Shown here piece by piece: positions 24,967 through 32,269 of a stretch of DNA of 64,000 bases. A model generated the notes under the pieces. It was not told where the DNA came from, ran no database searches, and worked only from the letters and a program-made list of their open reading frames with translations. The stretch spans positions 27,033 through 91,032 of the forward strand of contig JAUIKE010000006.1 of assembly GCA_030430845.1 (NCBI GenBank), read 5' to 3'. The position numbers were made by a program, and so were the translations under genes. Each line of letters opens with the position of its first letter. Position 1 is the first letter of the stretch. Source of the DNA: Bacteroidia bacterium (lineage in GTDB: Bacteria; Bacteroidota; Bacteroidia; Chitinophagales; Saprospiraceae).

Positions 24967-25041
24967 GGTGCCTAACCGGATTTGAACCGGCGACCTCTAG
25001 AACCACAATCTAGCGTTCTAACCAACTGAACTATAGGCACC
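24967..25041 (-). tRNA. tRNA-His (GTG)
   Basis: On the minus strand the acceptor arms GTGCCTA and TAGGCAC pair over 7 bp. The anticodon stem CTAGA/TCTAG encloses TTGTGGT with anticodon GTG, and the T arm GCCGGTTCAAATCCGGT is standard. An extra 5' G (25041) faces C73 (24967), the tRNA-His identity pair. CCA is not encoded. Confidence 0.95.
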
Positions 25042-25068
25042 AGATTTGCTTTTTAAATTAAGCGATTG

Positions 25069-25099
25069 CAAAAGTAAAATATAAATTATAAAATGGCAA
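25069..25099 (-). promoter_or_regulatory. Complete Bacteroidota promoter for tRNA-His
   Basis: On the minus strand TTG (25097-25099), a 20-base spacer and TACTTTTG (25069-25076) match the TTG / TAnnTTTG consensus with ideal spacing. It lies 27 bases upstream of the tRNA 5' end and overlaps the start codon of the divergent lipoprotein gene. Confidence 0.7.
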
Positions 25100-25506
25100 G
25101 CACTTCACGAGTTTTAATTTTATCTATTTTTTTATTGCTTTCCTTTTCTTGTTCTAATTCTGATCATCAGGCAGAAGATCGAGTTTTGGAAGTGATGCTT
25201 CTGGAATGTAAACCTATTGAATGGCCGGATGGTTCCACTTCTTTCTCGATTTATGCCACTATCGGAACGAATCAAACCAAGGTGGCTAATGCTCCTGCTT
25301 GCCAGGCTGTTGAAAAAATTCATTTTAAAGATCATTTCCCAGATAAGGAAATTGTTTCCCTATTAAATTCTAGTGTGGGAGATTCTCTTTTGTTTTATTA
25401 TTTGGAAAAAACAGCAGAAGGCCTAAGAGTCGGATTTTCTACAAAAAAGGAGACTAAGTCAAACATTATTACTACTTATAAAAATGGAAAGTTTTTCTTT
25501 AAATAA
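25093..25506 (+). CDS. Lipoprotein of unknown function
   Basis: The 137-residue product has a lipoprotein signal peptide (VLILSIFLLLSFSCSNSD, lipobox SFSC). The mature part is unrecognised (LECKPIEWPDGSTSFSIYAT, SLLNSSVGDSLLFYYLEKT). The ATG overlaps the divergent tRNA-His promoter, so both are expressed from one short region. A weak imperfect hairpin (GGCCCCTCC...GGAAGAGGC, about 25513-25536) may end it. Confidence 0.65.
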   Translation: MASTSRVLILSIFLLLSFSCSNSDHQAEDRVLEVMLLECKPIEWPDGSTSFSIYATIGTNQTKVANAPACQAVEKIHFKDHFPDKEIVSLLNSSVGDSLLFYYLEKTAEGLRVGFSTKKETKSNIITTYKNGKFFFK

Positions 25507-25864
25507 AAAAAAGGCCCCTCCCTGTGACGGAAGAGGCTATCCCAAAAACCGATTAAACATTTACAATTTATTCTTACGTATAACTTTAAAAAAAGTTGTA
25601 TAAATTTTATGGGAATATAACTATTTTTTGTTCGCTTCCGTAAAAATCTTTCTTTTTTTCGAAATTAAAAAAATTATTATAGGTTATTTTTATAATGACC
25701 GGATTATTTATGGAATGGCGCATTATTGGAGTGAAACGGTGGACCTACGGAACTTTAAAACCTTTTGAGCTCTGGGCAGTTTGACTTTTCCACCGTTATA
25801 CTGTTAGTAAAATGTGGAAAAAAGTTCTCCTTCGGCAATTCGGATTTTTCTATTTTTGTAGGCT
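25507..25864. other. Intergenic region before smc
   Basis: About 358 bases, A/T-rich, without a credible gene. It contains an imperfect hairpin near the left end and a TATTTTTG promoter box directly before smc. I see nothing else in it. Confidence 0.7.
25851..25858 (+). promoter_or_regulatory. -7 promoter box (TATTTTTG) 6 bases before the smc start
   Basis: TATTTTTG fits TAnnTTTG and ends only 6 bases before the ATG. If it is the working promoter, transcription would begin at or next to the start codon, giving a leaderless mRNA. No TTG at the expected -33 position is seen. Confidence 0.45.
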
Positions 25865-28800
25865 ATGAGGTTAAAACAGCTCGAAATAAAAGGTTTTAAA
25901 AGTTTTGCCAACCACACAGTTATCAACTTTGAGGAGGATGTGATCGGCATCGTAGGGCCCAATGGTTCCGGCAAATCTAATATCGTGGATGCGATCCGCT
26001 GGGTATTGGGAGAACAAAAAAGCCGGGAGCTGCGCCTCGACCAGATGTCCAGCGTCATCTTTAACGGCACCAAAAAGAGAAAAGCAGGTGGCTTAGCCCA
26101 GGTTTCACTTACCTTTGAGAACACTAAAAACCTGCTGCCCACCGAGTACCATACCGTCACCATAACCCGGATGCTCTATCGTACAGGTGAAAGTGAATAT
26201 CAACTCAATGGCGTAACTTGCCGACTGAAGGATATTACCTCCCTGTTTTTAGACACAGGCATCGGCTCTAACTCTTATGCCATCATCGCCTTGGGTATGG
26301 TAGATGATATTTTAACCGATAAGGATAACTCGCGCCGAAAGATGTTCGAACAAGCGGCCGGGATCTCTAAATATAAGGTCCGCAAGCGCGAAACGATCAA
26401 CAAACTGAATAGCACCAAGGCAGATCTGGATAGGGTAGAGGACCTCCTTTTTGAAATTGAGGGCAACCTGAAATCCCTGGAAAAGCAAGCTCGCCGTACC
26501 AAACGTTACTTTGAACTAAAAGCAGAGTACAAACAAAGCAGCATTGACCTGGCCTTGTTAAAAATATCCAGCCTCAAAGAAAAGCACAAATCCATTAAGC
26601 AAAAGCTGGAAACCGAACAGGATAAATACCGCCAGTTTGATGTCGATATCAACCAATTGGAATCCAAACTGGAGTCGGAGAAAAAGGCGAATCTGGATAA
26701 AGAGAAAGCCTTGTCTGATCGCCAGCGAGAGCTCAATGAGATCATCAGCCGGATTAGAGGGATGGAAAATGACAAGCGTATGCAGCATCAAAAGCTACAG
26801 TTTGTCGGTCAAAACCAGGAAAAACTGACCAAGGATATTGAATTGGCTGAACAAAAACTGAAACAACTCGAGGAGGATATCAACCGCTACCGGACCGAAG
26901 TCAATAGTGAAAAACGCGTCGAAATAGAACTGGAGGAAAAACTGGAAACGGCCAATCAGCAACTGGATACCATACGAAAGGATCATGGAGCGATCAAATC
27001 CGGAATGGATGCCGAGATCCAGGAGCAACAAGCTGCCGAGCGGGCCCTTTTTGAGTTGGAAAAACAAAAAGCCATCCTCAGTAATCAAATACAGGGCTAT
27101 CGTCAAGAACTGGATCGCAGCGATGTGGATATTGAACAGCGGAGAAAGGAAGTAGCGGGACTTAAAGAAAAAATAGCCTACCTGGAGGAGGAAGAGCAGA
27201 AAAAACGCAAGCTGCTACACAGCCTTCAAATTGCCGAAGATCAACGCCAACAGGACTTATTACGAGTACAACAACAACAGGAAGAGTTGCAGAAAAAAAG
27301 CACCCGGGTCAACCGAAGCCTGGACGCTTCTCGCAACGAACATAAGTTGATCAAAAGTATGGTCGAAAACCTGGAGGGCTTCCCGGAATCCATCCGCTTT
27401 TTGAGCAATTCCCCCTGGAACAATAACGCACAGTTGTTGTCGGATCTCATCTATGTAAAGGAGGAGTACCGCATTGCTATAGAAAACTATCTGGAGCCCT
27501 ACCTGAATTATTACGTGGTTGAAAATGCCGCAGCGGCCTATGAAGCAATCCGCCTATTAGGTCAAGCTCAGCAGGGGAAAGCCAATTTCCTTATACTGGA
27601 AGCCTTTGAGGACTACAACCCACCTCTGATGATGGGCCCCGATATGCTGAATGCTATGGACCTGGTAGAAACAGATCCAGCTTATCGGAAACTAGTCAGC
27701 TATCTACTCGAAAATGTTGTCATCACCGAGTCAGAGGAAATCGGCGGCGCCCTGCCTGAAGCCAATAGAACCATCTTGAGTAAAAGCGGCCGGATCATCC
27801 GGAAAAAGCACAGCCTTTCCGGTGGCTCCGTAGGTTTGTTCGAAGGTAAAAAGATCGGTCGTAAAAAAAGTCTGGAAATTCTATCCAAGAAAATTAAAGA
27901 GCTGGAGATAGATGCCAAAAACCATGCGGACAAACAGTTTGAGCTCAAAAACAAAGAAAACCAACTTAAACAAAAAAGAGCTACTCCCGAAATTCAAAGA
28001 GAACAGGAAGAACTCAATAAAATTACCCAGGAAAAAATAACCTACCAGACTCGCCTGGAAAACTATGAGGCCTTCATTCAGACGGTTAATCAGAAAAAGG
28101 AAGAAATTCATAGAGGAATAGCAGAACTGCAGGCAGAAGAACGTGCCATTAATCGTCAATTGCTGGAAAAGGAAGACATCATTGATAAGATCAAAGAGAA
28201 GATCTCTTCGATGGATGGCTCCTTTCGCAAAGCAGCAGATGAATTAAGCCAGGCTTCTTCTGATTACAATCAGAAAAATATTGATTTTATCCGCCAACAA
28301 AATAAGGTGGGAGCTATCCAGCGGGAGCTAAACTATCGGGAAACACAATTTAGTGAAACGGAGAGAGGCCTGGCAGATGCTCGCAAGGGAATCCGCGAGA
28401 ACGACGAGGAAAAGGGCCAGATTAATGATCATCTCGAAGAACTGGAAAAACGCCTGCTTGCAGCTTACGAAACCCGAAAAGAAAAAGAAGCTACCTTAAC
28501 CTCCGCCGAGCAGACTTACTTTGATGCCCGGGGAGGCATCAACGCCATTGAAGATACGCTTCGTAAACTCACCCGCAGCCAACAGGAAACCCAGATCCTG
28601 GTTAACCAGTTGAAAGAAAAATTCAATGACGTTAAATACCAAATCAGTGCAGTTGCTCAGCGATTAAAAATCGAGTTTGAGATCGATATCAACCAGATCG
28701 TGAATCAAGCTCCCCCTGAAGGCTTAGATATGACTGAGCTGGAAATGAAGGTGGAGCGGATGAAAAACAGGCTTGACAACTATGGCGAGATCAACCCCAT

Positions 28801-29416
28801 GGCCGTAGAAGCCTACGACGAAATGAAAGAACGTTTCGATAGTATCACCCAGCAAAGAGATGATATCCTACAGGCCAAAGAGTCCTTATTGCAAACGATC
28901 AAGGAAATAGAAGAAACCGCTACGGAACAGTTCCTTTCCGCTTTTGAAAAAGCCAGGCTTTACTTCATCGACGTATTCCGCAGCCTCTTCACTGAGGACG
29001 ACAACTGCGACCTAATGTTGCTGGAACCGGACAACCCACTGGAATCCAAGATCGAAATCGTGGCCAAGCCCAAAGGCAAACGCCCTCAAACGATCAGCCA
29101 GTTGTCGGGAGGAGAAAAAACACTGACAGCAACGGCCCTTTTGTTTGCCCTTTACCTGCTCAAACCGGCTCCTTTCTGTATTTTCGATGAGGTGGATGCT
29201 CCACTGGATGATGCCAATATCAATAAATTCAACAAGATCATTAAGAAATTCTCGAAAGACTCTCAATTCATCATTGTTACCCACAACAAACTGACCATGG
29301 CCGCCGTAGATACCATTTATGGAGTGTACATGGCCGAACAGGGCGTCTCCGGCGTCAGCCAGGTAGATTTCCGAGATTACGATCATATGGCTACCTTTGA
29401 GCGGTCCGCCAACTAA
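25865..29416 (+). CDS. smc: Chromosome segregation protein SMC
   Basis: The 1183-residue protein has full SMC architecture: an N-terminal head with Walker A GIVGPNGSGKSNIVDAIRW, long coiled coils (about 170-500 and 670-1000), a hinge around 510-650 (PWNNNAQLLSDLIYVKEEYR...), and a C-terminal head with signature LSGGEKTLTA and Walker B PFCIFDEVDAPLDDAN. It compacts and resolves chromosomes as a dimer with ScpA/ScpB, which are not in this window. Length is typical. The ATG begins the conserved MRLKQLEIKGFKSFA. Confidence 0.97.
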   Translation: MRLKQLEIKGFKSFANHTVINFEEDVIGIVGPNGSGKSNIVDAIRWVLGEQKSRELRLDQMSSVIFNGTKKRKAGGLAQVSLTFENTKNLLPTEYHTVTITRMLYRTGESEYQLNGVTCRLKDITSLFLDTGIGSNSYAIIALGMVDDILTDKDNSRRKMFEQAAGISKYKVRKRETINKLNSTKADLDRVEDLLFEIEGNLKSLEKQARRTKRYFELKAEYKQSSIDLALLKISSLKEKHKSIKQKLETEQDKYRQFDVDINQLESKLESEKKANLDKEKALSDRQRELNEIISRIRGMENDKRMQHQKLQFVGQNQEKLTKDIELAEQKLKQLEEDINRYRTEVNSEKRVEIELEEKLETANQQLDTIRKDHGAIKSGMDAEIQEQQAAERALFELEKQKAILSNQIQGYRQELDRSDVDIEQRRKEVAGLKEKIAYLEEEEQKKRKLLHSLQIAEDQRQQDLLRVQQQQEELQKKSTRVNRSLDASRNEHKLIKSMVENLEGFPESIRFLSNSPWNNNAQLLSDLIYVKEEYRIAIENYLEPYLNYYVVENAAAAYEAIRLLGQAQQGKANFLILEAFEDYNPPLMMGPDMLNAMDLVETDPAYRKLVSYLLENVVITESEEIGGALPEANRTILSKSGRIIRKKHSLSGGSVGLFEGKKIGRKKSLEILSKKIKELEIDAKNHADKQFELKNKENQLKQKRATPEIQREQEELNKITQEKITYQTRLENYEAFIQTVNQKKEEIHRGIAELQAEERAINRQLLEKEDIIDKIKEKISSMDGSFRKAADELSQASSDYNQKNIDFIRQQNKVGAIQRELNYRETQFSETERGLADARKGIRENDEEKGQINDHLEELEKRLLAAYETRKEKEATLTSAEQTYFDARGGINAIEDTLRKLTRSQQETQILVNQLKEKFNDVKYQISAVAQRLKIEFEIDINQIVNQAPPEGLDMTELEMKVERMKNRLDNYGEINPMAVEAYDEMKERFDSITQQRDDILQAKESLLQTIKEIEETATEQFLSAFEKARLYFIDVFRSLFTEDDNCDLMLLEPDNPLESKIEIVAKPKGKRPQTISQLSGGEKTLTATALLFALYLLKPAPFCIFDEVDAPLDDANINKFNKIIKKFSKDSQFIIVTHNKLTMAAVDTIYGVYMAEQGVSGVSQVDFRDYDHMATFERSAN

Positions 29417-29419
29417 AAA

Positions 29420-29456
29420 AGAGCCGTCAATGCGCCGACGGCGCATTGACGGCTCT
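29420..29456. terminator. 17-bp perfect hairpin after smc
   Basis: AGAGCCGTCAATGCGCC pairs exactly with 29440-29456 around GAC, flanked by A-runs on both sides. It lies 3 bases after the smc stop and 12 bases before the channel start, so it separates two genes on the same strand. Confidence 0.75.
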
Positions 29457-29468
29457 AAAAAAAAGAAC

Positions 29469-30485
29469 ATGGCCAGCGATTTTTCAGAATTTTTTAAACG
29501 CCTGCGTCCAATCGTATTTGCTTTCCTGTTTGTGCTGCTTGTGGGAACGGTGGGATATAAAATCATTGTGCCGGATGCCAGCTTTTTTGACGGCCTGTAC
29601 ATGACTTTTGTGACCGTTACCACGATCGGTTATTCCGAAGTGATTGCTCTGGAAAATAATACGGCCGGTCGGGTTTTTACCATTATAATTGCCTTCCTGG
29701 GTATAGGTGTATTGACTTACGGTCTGTCAAATACCGCTGCTTTTATTATAGAAACAGATCTTACCAAACCTTTCAGAGAACGAAAAATGGAAAAAAAACT
29801 GAGTAAAATGAAAGGCCATTTCATCATTTGTGGTTGGAGTACGGTCGGCAGGCACGTAGCCGAAGAGTTAGAGCATACAAAACGCTCCTTTGTAGTGGGT
29901 GACTGGAACCAGGAAGTTGTTGACGAAGTCAATGAGCTTTATCAGTTTGGTATGGCCTTCAAGGGAGACTGCACCGACGATGATTTTCTGAAAAAACTAA
30001 ATGTGCAGGACGCAGAGGGTCTTTTTATCGCTACCAGGGATGATCATCAAAACATTGTTATTTGTGTGACGGCCCGTCAGTTGAATAAAACCATGCGGAT
30101 TGTGGCCCACTGTAAGGAATCGGATGCCCAGAAAAAACTCCATTTTGTAGGTGCAGACAGTGTGGTGTCTCCTTCCTCTATTGGTGGACTGAGAATGGCC
30201 TCAGAAATGGTGCGGCCCACTGTCACCGGTTTTTTGGATACCATGCTCAGGGATACCAATTTGAACTTGAGAATTGAAGAAGTTACGGTCGGGGAAAAAT
30301 ACGCCGGTAAAACTGTAGCTGACCTTCCTCTGGAAGGCCTTGATATGACACTGGTAATGGCTATTCGGGAAGGCGGACAGTGGACGTATAATCCTACCCG
30401 GGATCATTCCTTAAAACAATATGCCGTGATCATTTTGATGACCTCCCCGGAGGAGCTTAAAAAACTGATTGCCAGGATGGGATAA
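29469..30485 (+). CDS. Potassium channel with RCK (TrkA-N/TrkA-C) domains
   Basis: The 338-residue protein has two membrane helices flanking a pore loop (LRPIVFAFLFVLLVGTVGYKI; filter TTIGYSE; FTIIIAFLGIGVLTYGL). A TrkA-N Rossmann domain follows (GHFIICGWSTVGRHVAEELE), then a TrkA-C-like end (VTVGEKYAGKTVADLPLEGL). This is an MthK-type ligand-gated K+ channel subunit, normally a tetramer. The filter reads TIGYSE rather than TVGYGD, a known variation in bacterial channels that may alter selectivity. I start at ATG 29469; the open frame upstream is smc end and hairpin. Confidence 0.9.
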   Translation: MASDFSEFFKRLRPIVFAFLFVLLVGTVGYKIIVPDASFFDGLYMTFVTVTTIGYSEVIALENNTAGRVFTIIIAFLGIGVLTYGLSNTAAFIIETDLTKPFRERKMEKKLSKMKGHFIICGWSTVGRHVAEELEHTKRSFVVGDWNQEVVDEVNELYQFGMAFKGDCTDDDFLKKLNVQDAEGLFIATRDDHQNIVICVTARQLNKTMRIVAHCKESDAQKKLHFVGADSVVSPSSIGGLRMASEMVRPTVTGFLDTMLRDTNLNLRIEEVTVGEKYAGKTVADLPLEGLDMTLVMAIREGGQWTYNPTRDHSLKQYAVIILMTSPEELKKLIARMG

Positions 30486-30683
30486 TTATCCTATCCGTAA
30501 CAAAATCTCGTAAACAGACCTTAGCTCTGGAAGAGCGCCATATTGGTAACAAGGGATAAGCAGCCCTCAGAAAAGCTCCGGCCATACGGCCCGCACGGGA
30601 GGAGCGTTATATGGTCGCTAACATGATCAATTGCTTTAGCGGCCTCTCGTGTGCGGTCCGAACGGCGAAAGCTTTATCGGAAA
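30486..30683. repeat. Intergenic repeat region with a GGAGCGTTATATGGTCGC motif
   Basis: About 200 bases between the channel and the BASS transporter genes contain AGCTCCGGCC(ATACGG)CCCGCACGGG and, further right, CTCTCGTGTGCGG..CCGAACGGCG. These arms pair imperfectly around GGAGCGTTATATGGTCGC and TAACATGATCAATTGC. The words GGAGCGTTATATG and GGTAACAA also occur in 14654-14830. It codes for nothing. Confidence 0.6.
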
Positions 30684-31586
30684 TTACAAACTAACTTTAG
30701 CTTTCTTCTCAGGAAAAAATCTCTCTCCATACCGCTTAAATAAATAGGCAAACAGCAGGGTAGTGAAGAATGAAAAAAGAGCATAAACCAAGGCCGGCTT
30801 AGTCATCTCATTATTTTGCAGAATATTATTGGTGATCAGTAAGGCCAGGGTGGTATTCTGTAAACCCACCTCGATCGATATAGTCGTCGCTTTTAAGTTG
30901 TCCAACTTAAGTGCCCGGCTTGAAAAGTAGCTGAAAAAAACTGCGATCAGGTGGGCCAGCAATATTAGGGGAAGTAAGGAAAAAACTTCCTGACTGGAGA
31001 TGCCACTTCCTCCGCTGGATTGGTCGGCAAAAAATTTGATGCCAAAAATGGTAGCTAGTAAAAGTGTGTTGATGTATTTAAGTGGCTGCTGAAGCTTTTC
31101 GGAAATTTTTGAAAACTGCCTGTTGAACATCAGGCCGAGGAAGGCCGGTAATAATACAATCAAAAATACATGGGTGATCGTCTCTCCTGCAGATAGGCGG
31201 ATTGCCTGGTCCATTTCCATAAAAAAATGCAGCGATAAATTAGTCAAGGTAGGTATGGTCAGGAGTATCAAAAAGCTATTTAGAGCGGTCAAAGCGATAC
31301 AAAGTGCCACATTCGCTCCAACAATATAGGTGATGAAGTTACTGGTAGTGCCTCCCGGGCACAAAGCGATGATAAATAAGCCAACTTTTAGTTCAGGTGA
31401 AAAAGGAGATAGCCAGGCAATGATAAAAAACAGGATCGGCAAAAAGATCATCTGCAAAGTCAAACCTATGCCCAGGCTCTTGGGATGCCTGAAGATCTCT
31501 TTGAAATCGGATAGCTTAAGAGAAGAACCTATCCCAAACATTATTAAGGCTAAAACGGCCCCTATCAGAAAGTCGATTAATTCCAT
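30684..31586 (-). CDS. Bile acid:sodium symporter (BASS) family transporter
   Basis: The 300-residue membrane protein has about nine hydrophobic helices (first MELIDFLIGAVLALIMFGIG). It carries the family signatures LCPGGTTSNFITYIVGANVAL (about 94-114) and TTISIEVGLQNTTLALLI (about 232-249). These correspond to the two crossing-helix regions that bind Na+ and substrate in ASBT homologues. Bacterial members carry various organic anions, so the substrate is open. It is transcribed alone. Confidence 0.88.
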   Translation of the reverse strand: MELIDFLIGAVLALIMFGIGSSLKLSDFKEIFRHPKSLGIGLTLQMIFLPILFFIIAWLSPFSPELKVGLFIIALCPGGTTSNFITYIVGANVALCIALTALNSFLILLTIPTLTNLSLHFFMEMDQAIRLSAGETITHVFLIVLLPAFLGLMFNRQFSKISEKLQQPLKYINTLLLATIFGIKFFADQSSGGSGISSQEVFSLLPLILLAHLIAVFFSYFSSRALKLDNLKATTISIEVGLQNTTLALLITNNILQNNEMTKPALVYALFSFFTTLLFAYLFKRYGERFFPEKKAKVSL

Positions 31587-31634
31587 TGATTGTTTTGCTT
31601 TGACGCCAGCAAAGCTAATACATTATTCAACAAT

Positions 31635-31703
31635 AAAGATGAGCTTGTGTAAAAAGTACGGGCGGCGAACCGCCGCCCGTACTTTTTACACAAGCTCATC
31701 TTT
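31635..31703. repeat. 33-bp perfect stem hairpin between two minus-strand genes
   Basis: Thirty-three paired bases, starting AAAGATGAGCTTGTGTAAAA and ending in a GC-rich tip GGGCGGCG, surround loop AAC without a mismatch. The arm shares TTGTGTAAAAAGT with the GGGGTTGTGTAAAAA family. The right arm abuts the stop codon of the gene at 31704, so it may terminate that gene, but it is far longer than a terminator needs. Confidence 0.85.
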
Positions 31704-32135
31704 TTACATCAGTTCGCTGTCAAGAATATCGTCATTTTGAATGGGCAGCATTATATTTTCCTCAAGGGTTTTGGCTCCTTGAAAACCATTATACAAAGCT
31801 ACTCCAATGACAATGTTAATAATGATTCCAAGTAGGCTAATGTTCAAAAGTGACCTTAAAAAAGCTATTCCCACCAGGGCCAACCCTATCAGGAAGGCTA
31901 TTTTAGGGTTTTTTAAGCTGAGAAAACCCAGTCCTATATATAGCAAAGGGGATAGAAGCGTTAGCAAAAATACAGGCGTAGCAATGACGCCGCTTCCTAC
32001 CAATCTAAGTAATGGAATAGTGGTAATGAGCAGATAAACAATACCAATACCAAATAAGGCTACTCTGCCTTGAGTGATTTTATCCTGACTATTTTTTATC
32101 AGGCGCTGTTTGATGTAGCTGTTCTTTTTTTCCAT
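31704..32135 (-). CDS. Small integral membrane protein of unknown function
   Basis: Starting at ATG 32135 (MEKKNSYIKQRLIKNSQDKI), the 143-residue product has four hydrophobic helices (VALFGIGIVYLLITTIPLL; VIATPVFLLTLLSPLLYIGL; AFLIGLALVGIAFL; LGIIINIVIGVALYNGF) and an acidic C-terminus (NDDILDSELM). I recognise no family. The frame is open to 32183, but the extra residues lack a plausible start context. Confidence 0.65.
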   Translation of the reverse strand: MEKKNSYIKQRLIKNSQDKITQGRVALFGIGIVYLLITTIPLLRLVGSGVIATPVFLLTLLSPLLYIGLGFLSLKNPKIAFLIGLALVGIAFLRSLLNISLLGIIINIVIGVALYNGFQGAKTLEENIMLPIQNDDILDSELM

Positions 32136-32214
32136 AATCTGAGGTATGTTCGGATGAAAGACAAAAACTAATAGCAGATTCACCTCTTTGGTTCCTTTTA
32201 AAACGTTATTTGTT

Positions 32215-32222
32215 TAGATTTG
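32215..32222 (+). promoter_or_regulatory. -7 promoter box (TAGATTTG) for the FG-GAP gene
   Basis: TAGATTTG fits TAnnTTTG. A TTG at 32188-32190 is 24 bases upstream, longer than the preferred spacing. The box supports a translation start downstream of it, at 32270. Confidence 0.35.
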
Positions 32223-32269
32223 AGGACAGACTCGGAGGTGTTTTATTTCTTCTTAAAATAAACAAACTG

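Noticed and set aside
24858..25013. C-terminal extension of the DUF6090 fragment
   Set aside because: The open frame runs through the tRNA-His terminator and the tRNA gene in antisense, so it is not a real protein end.
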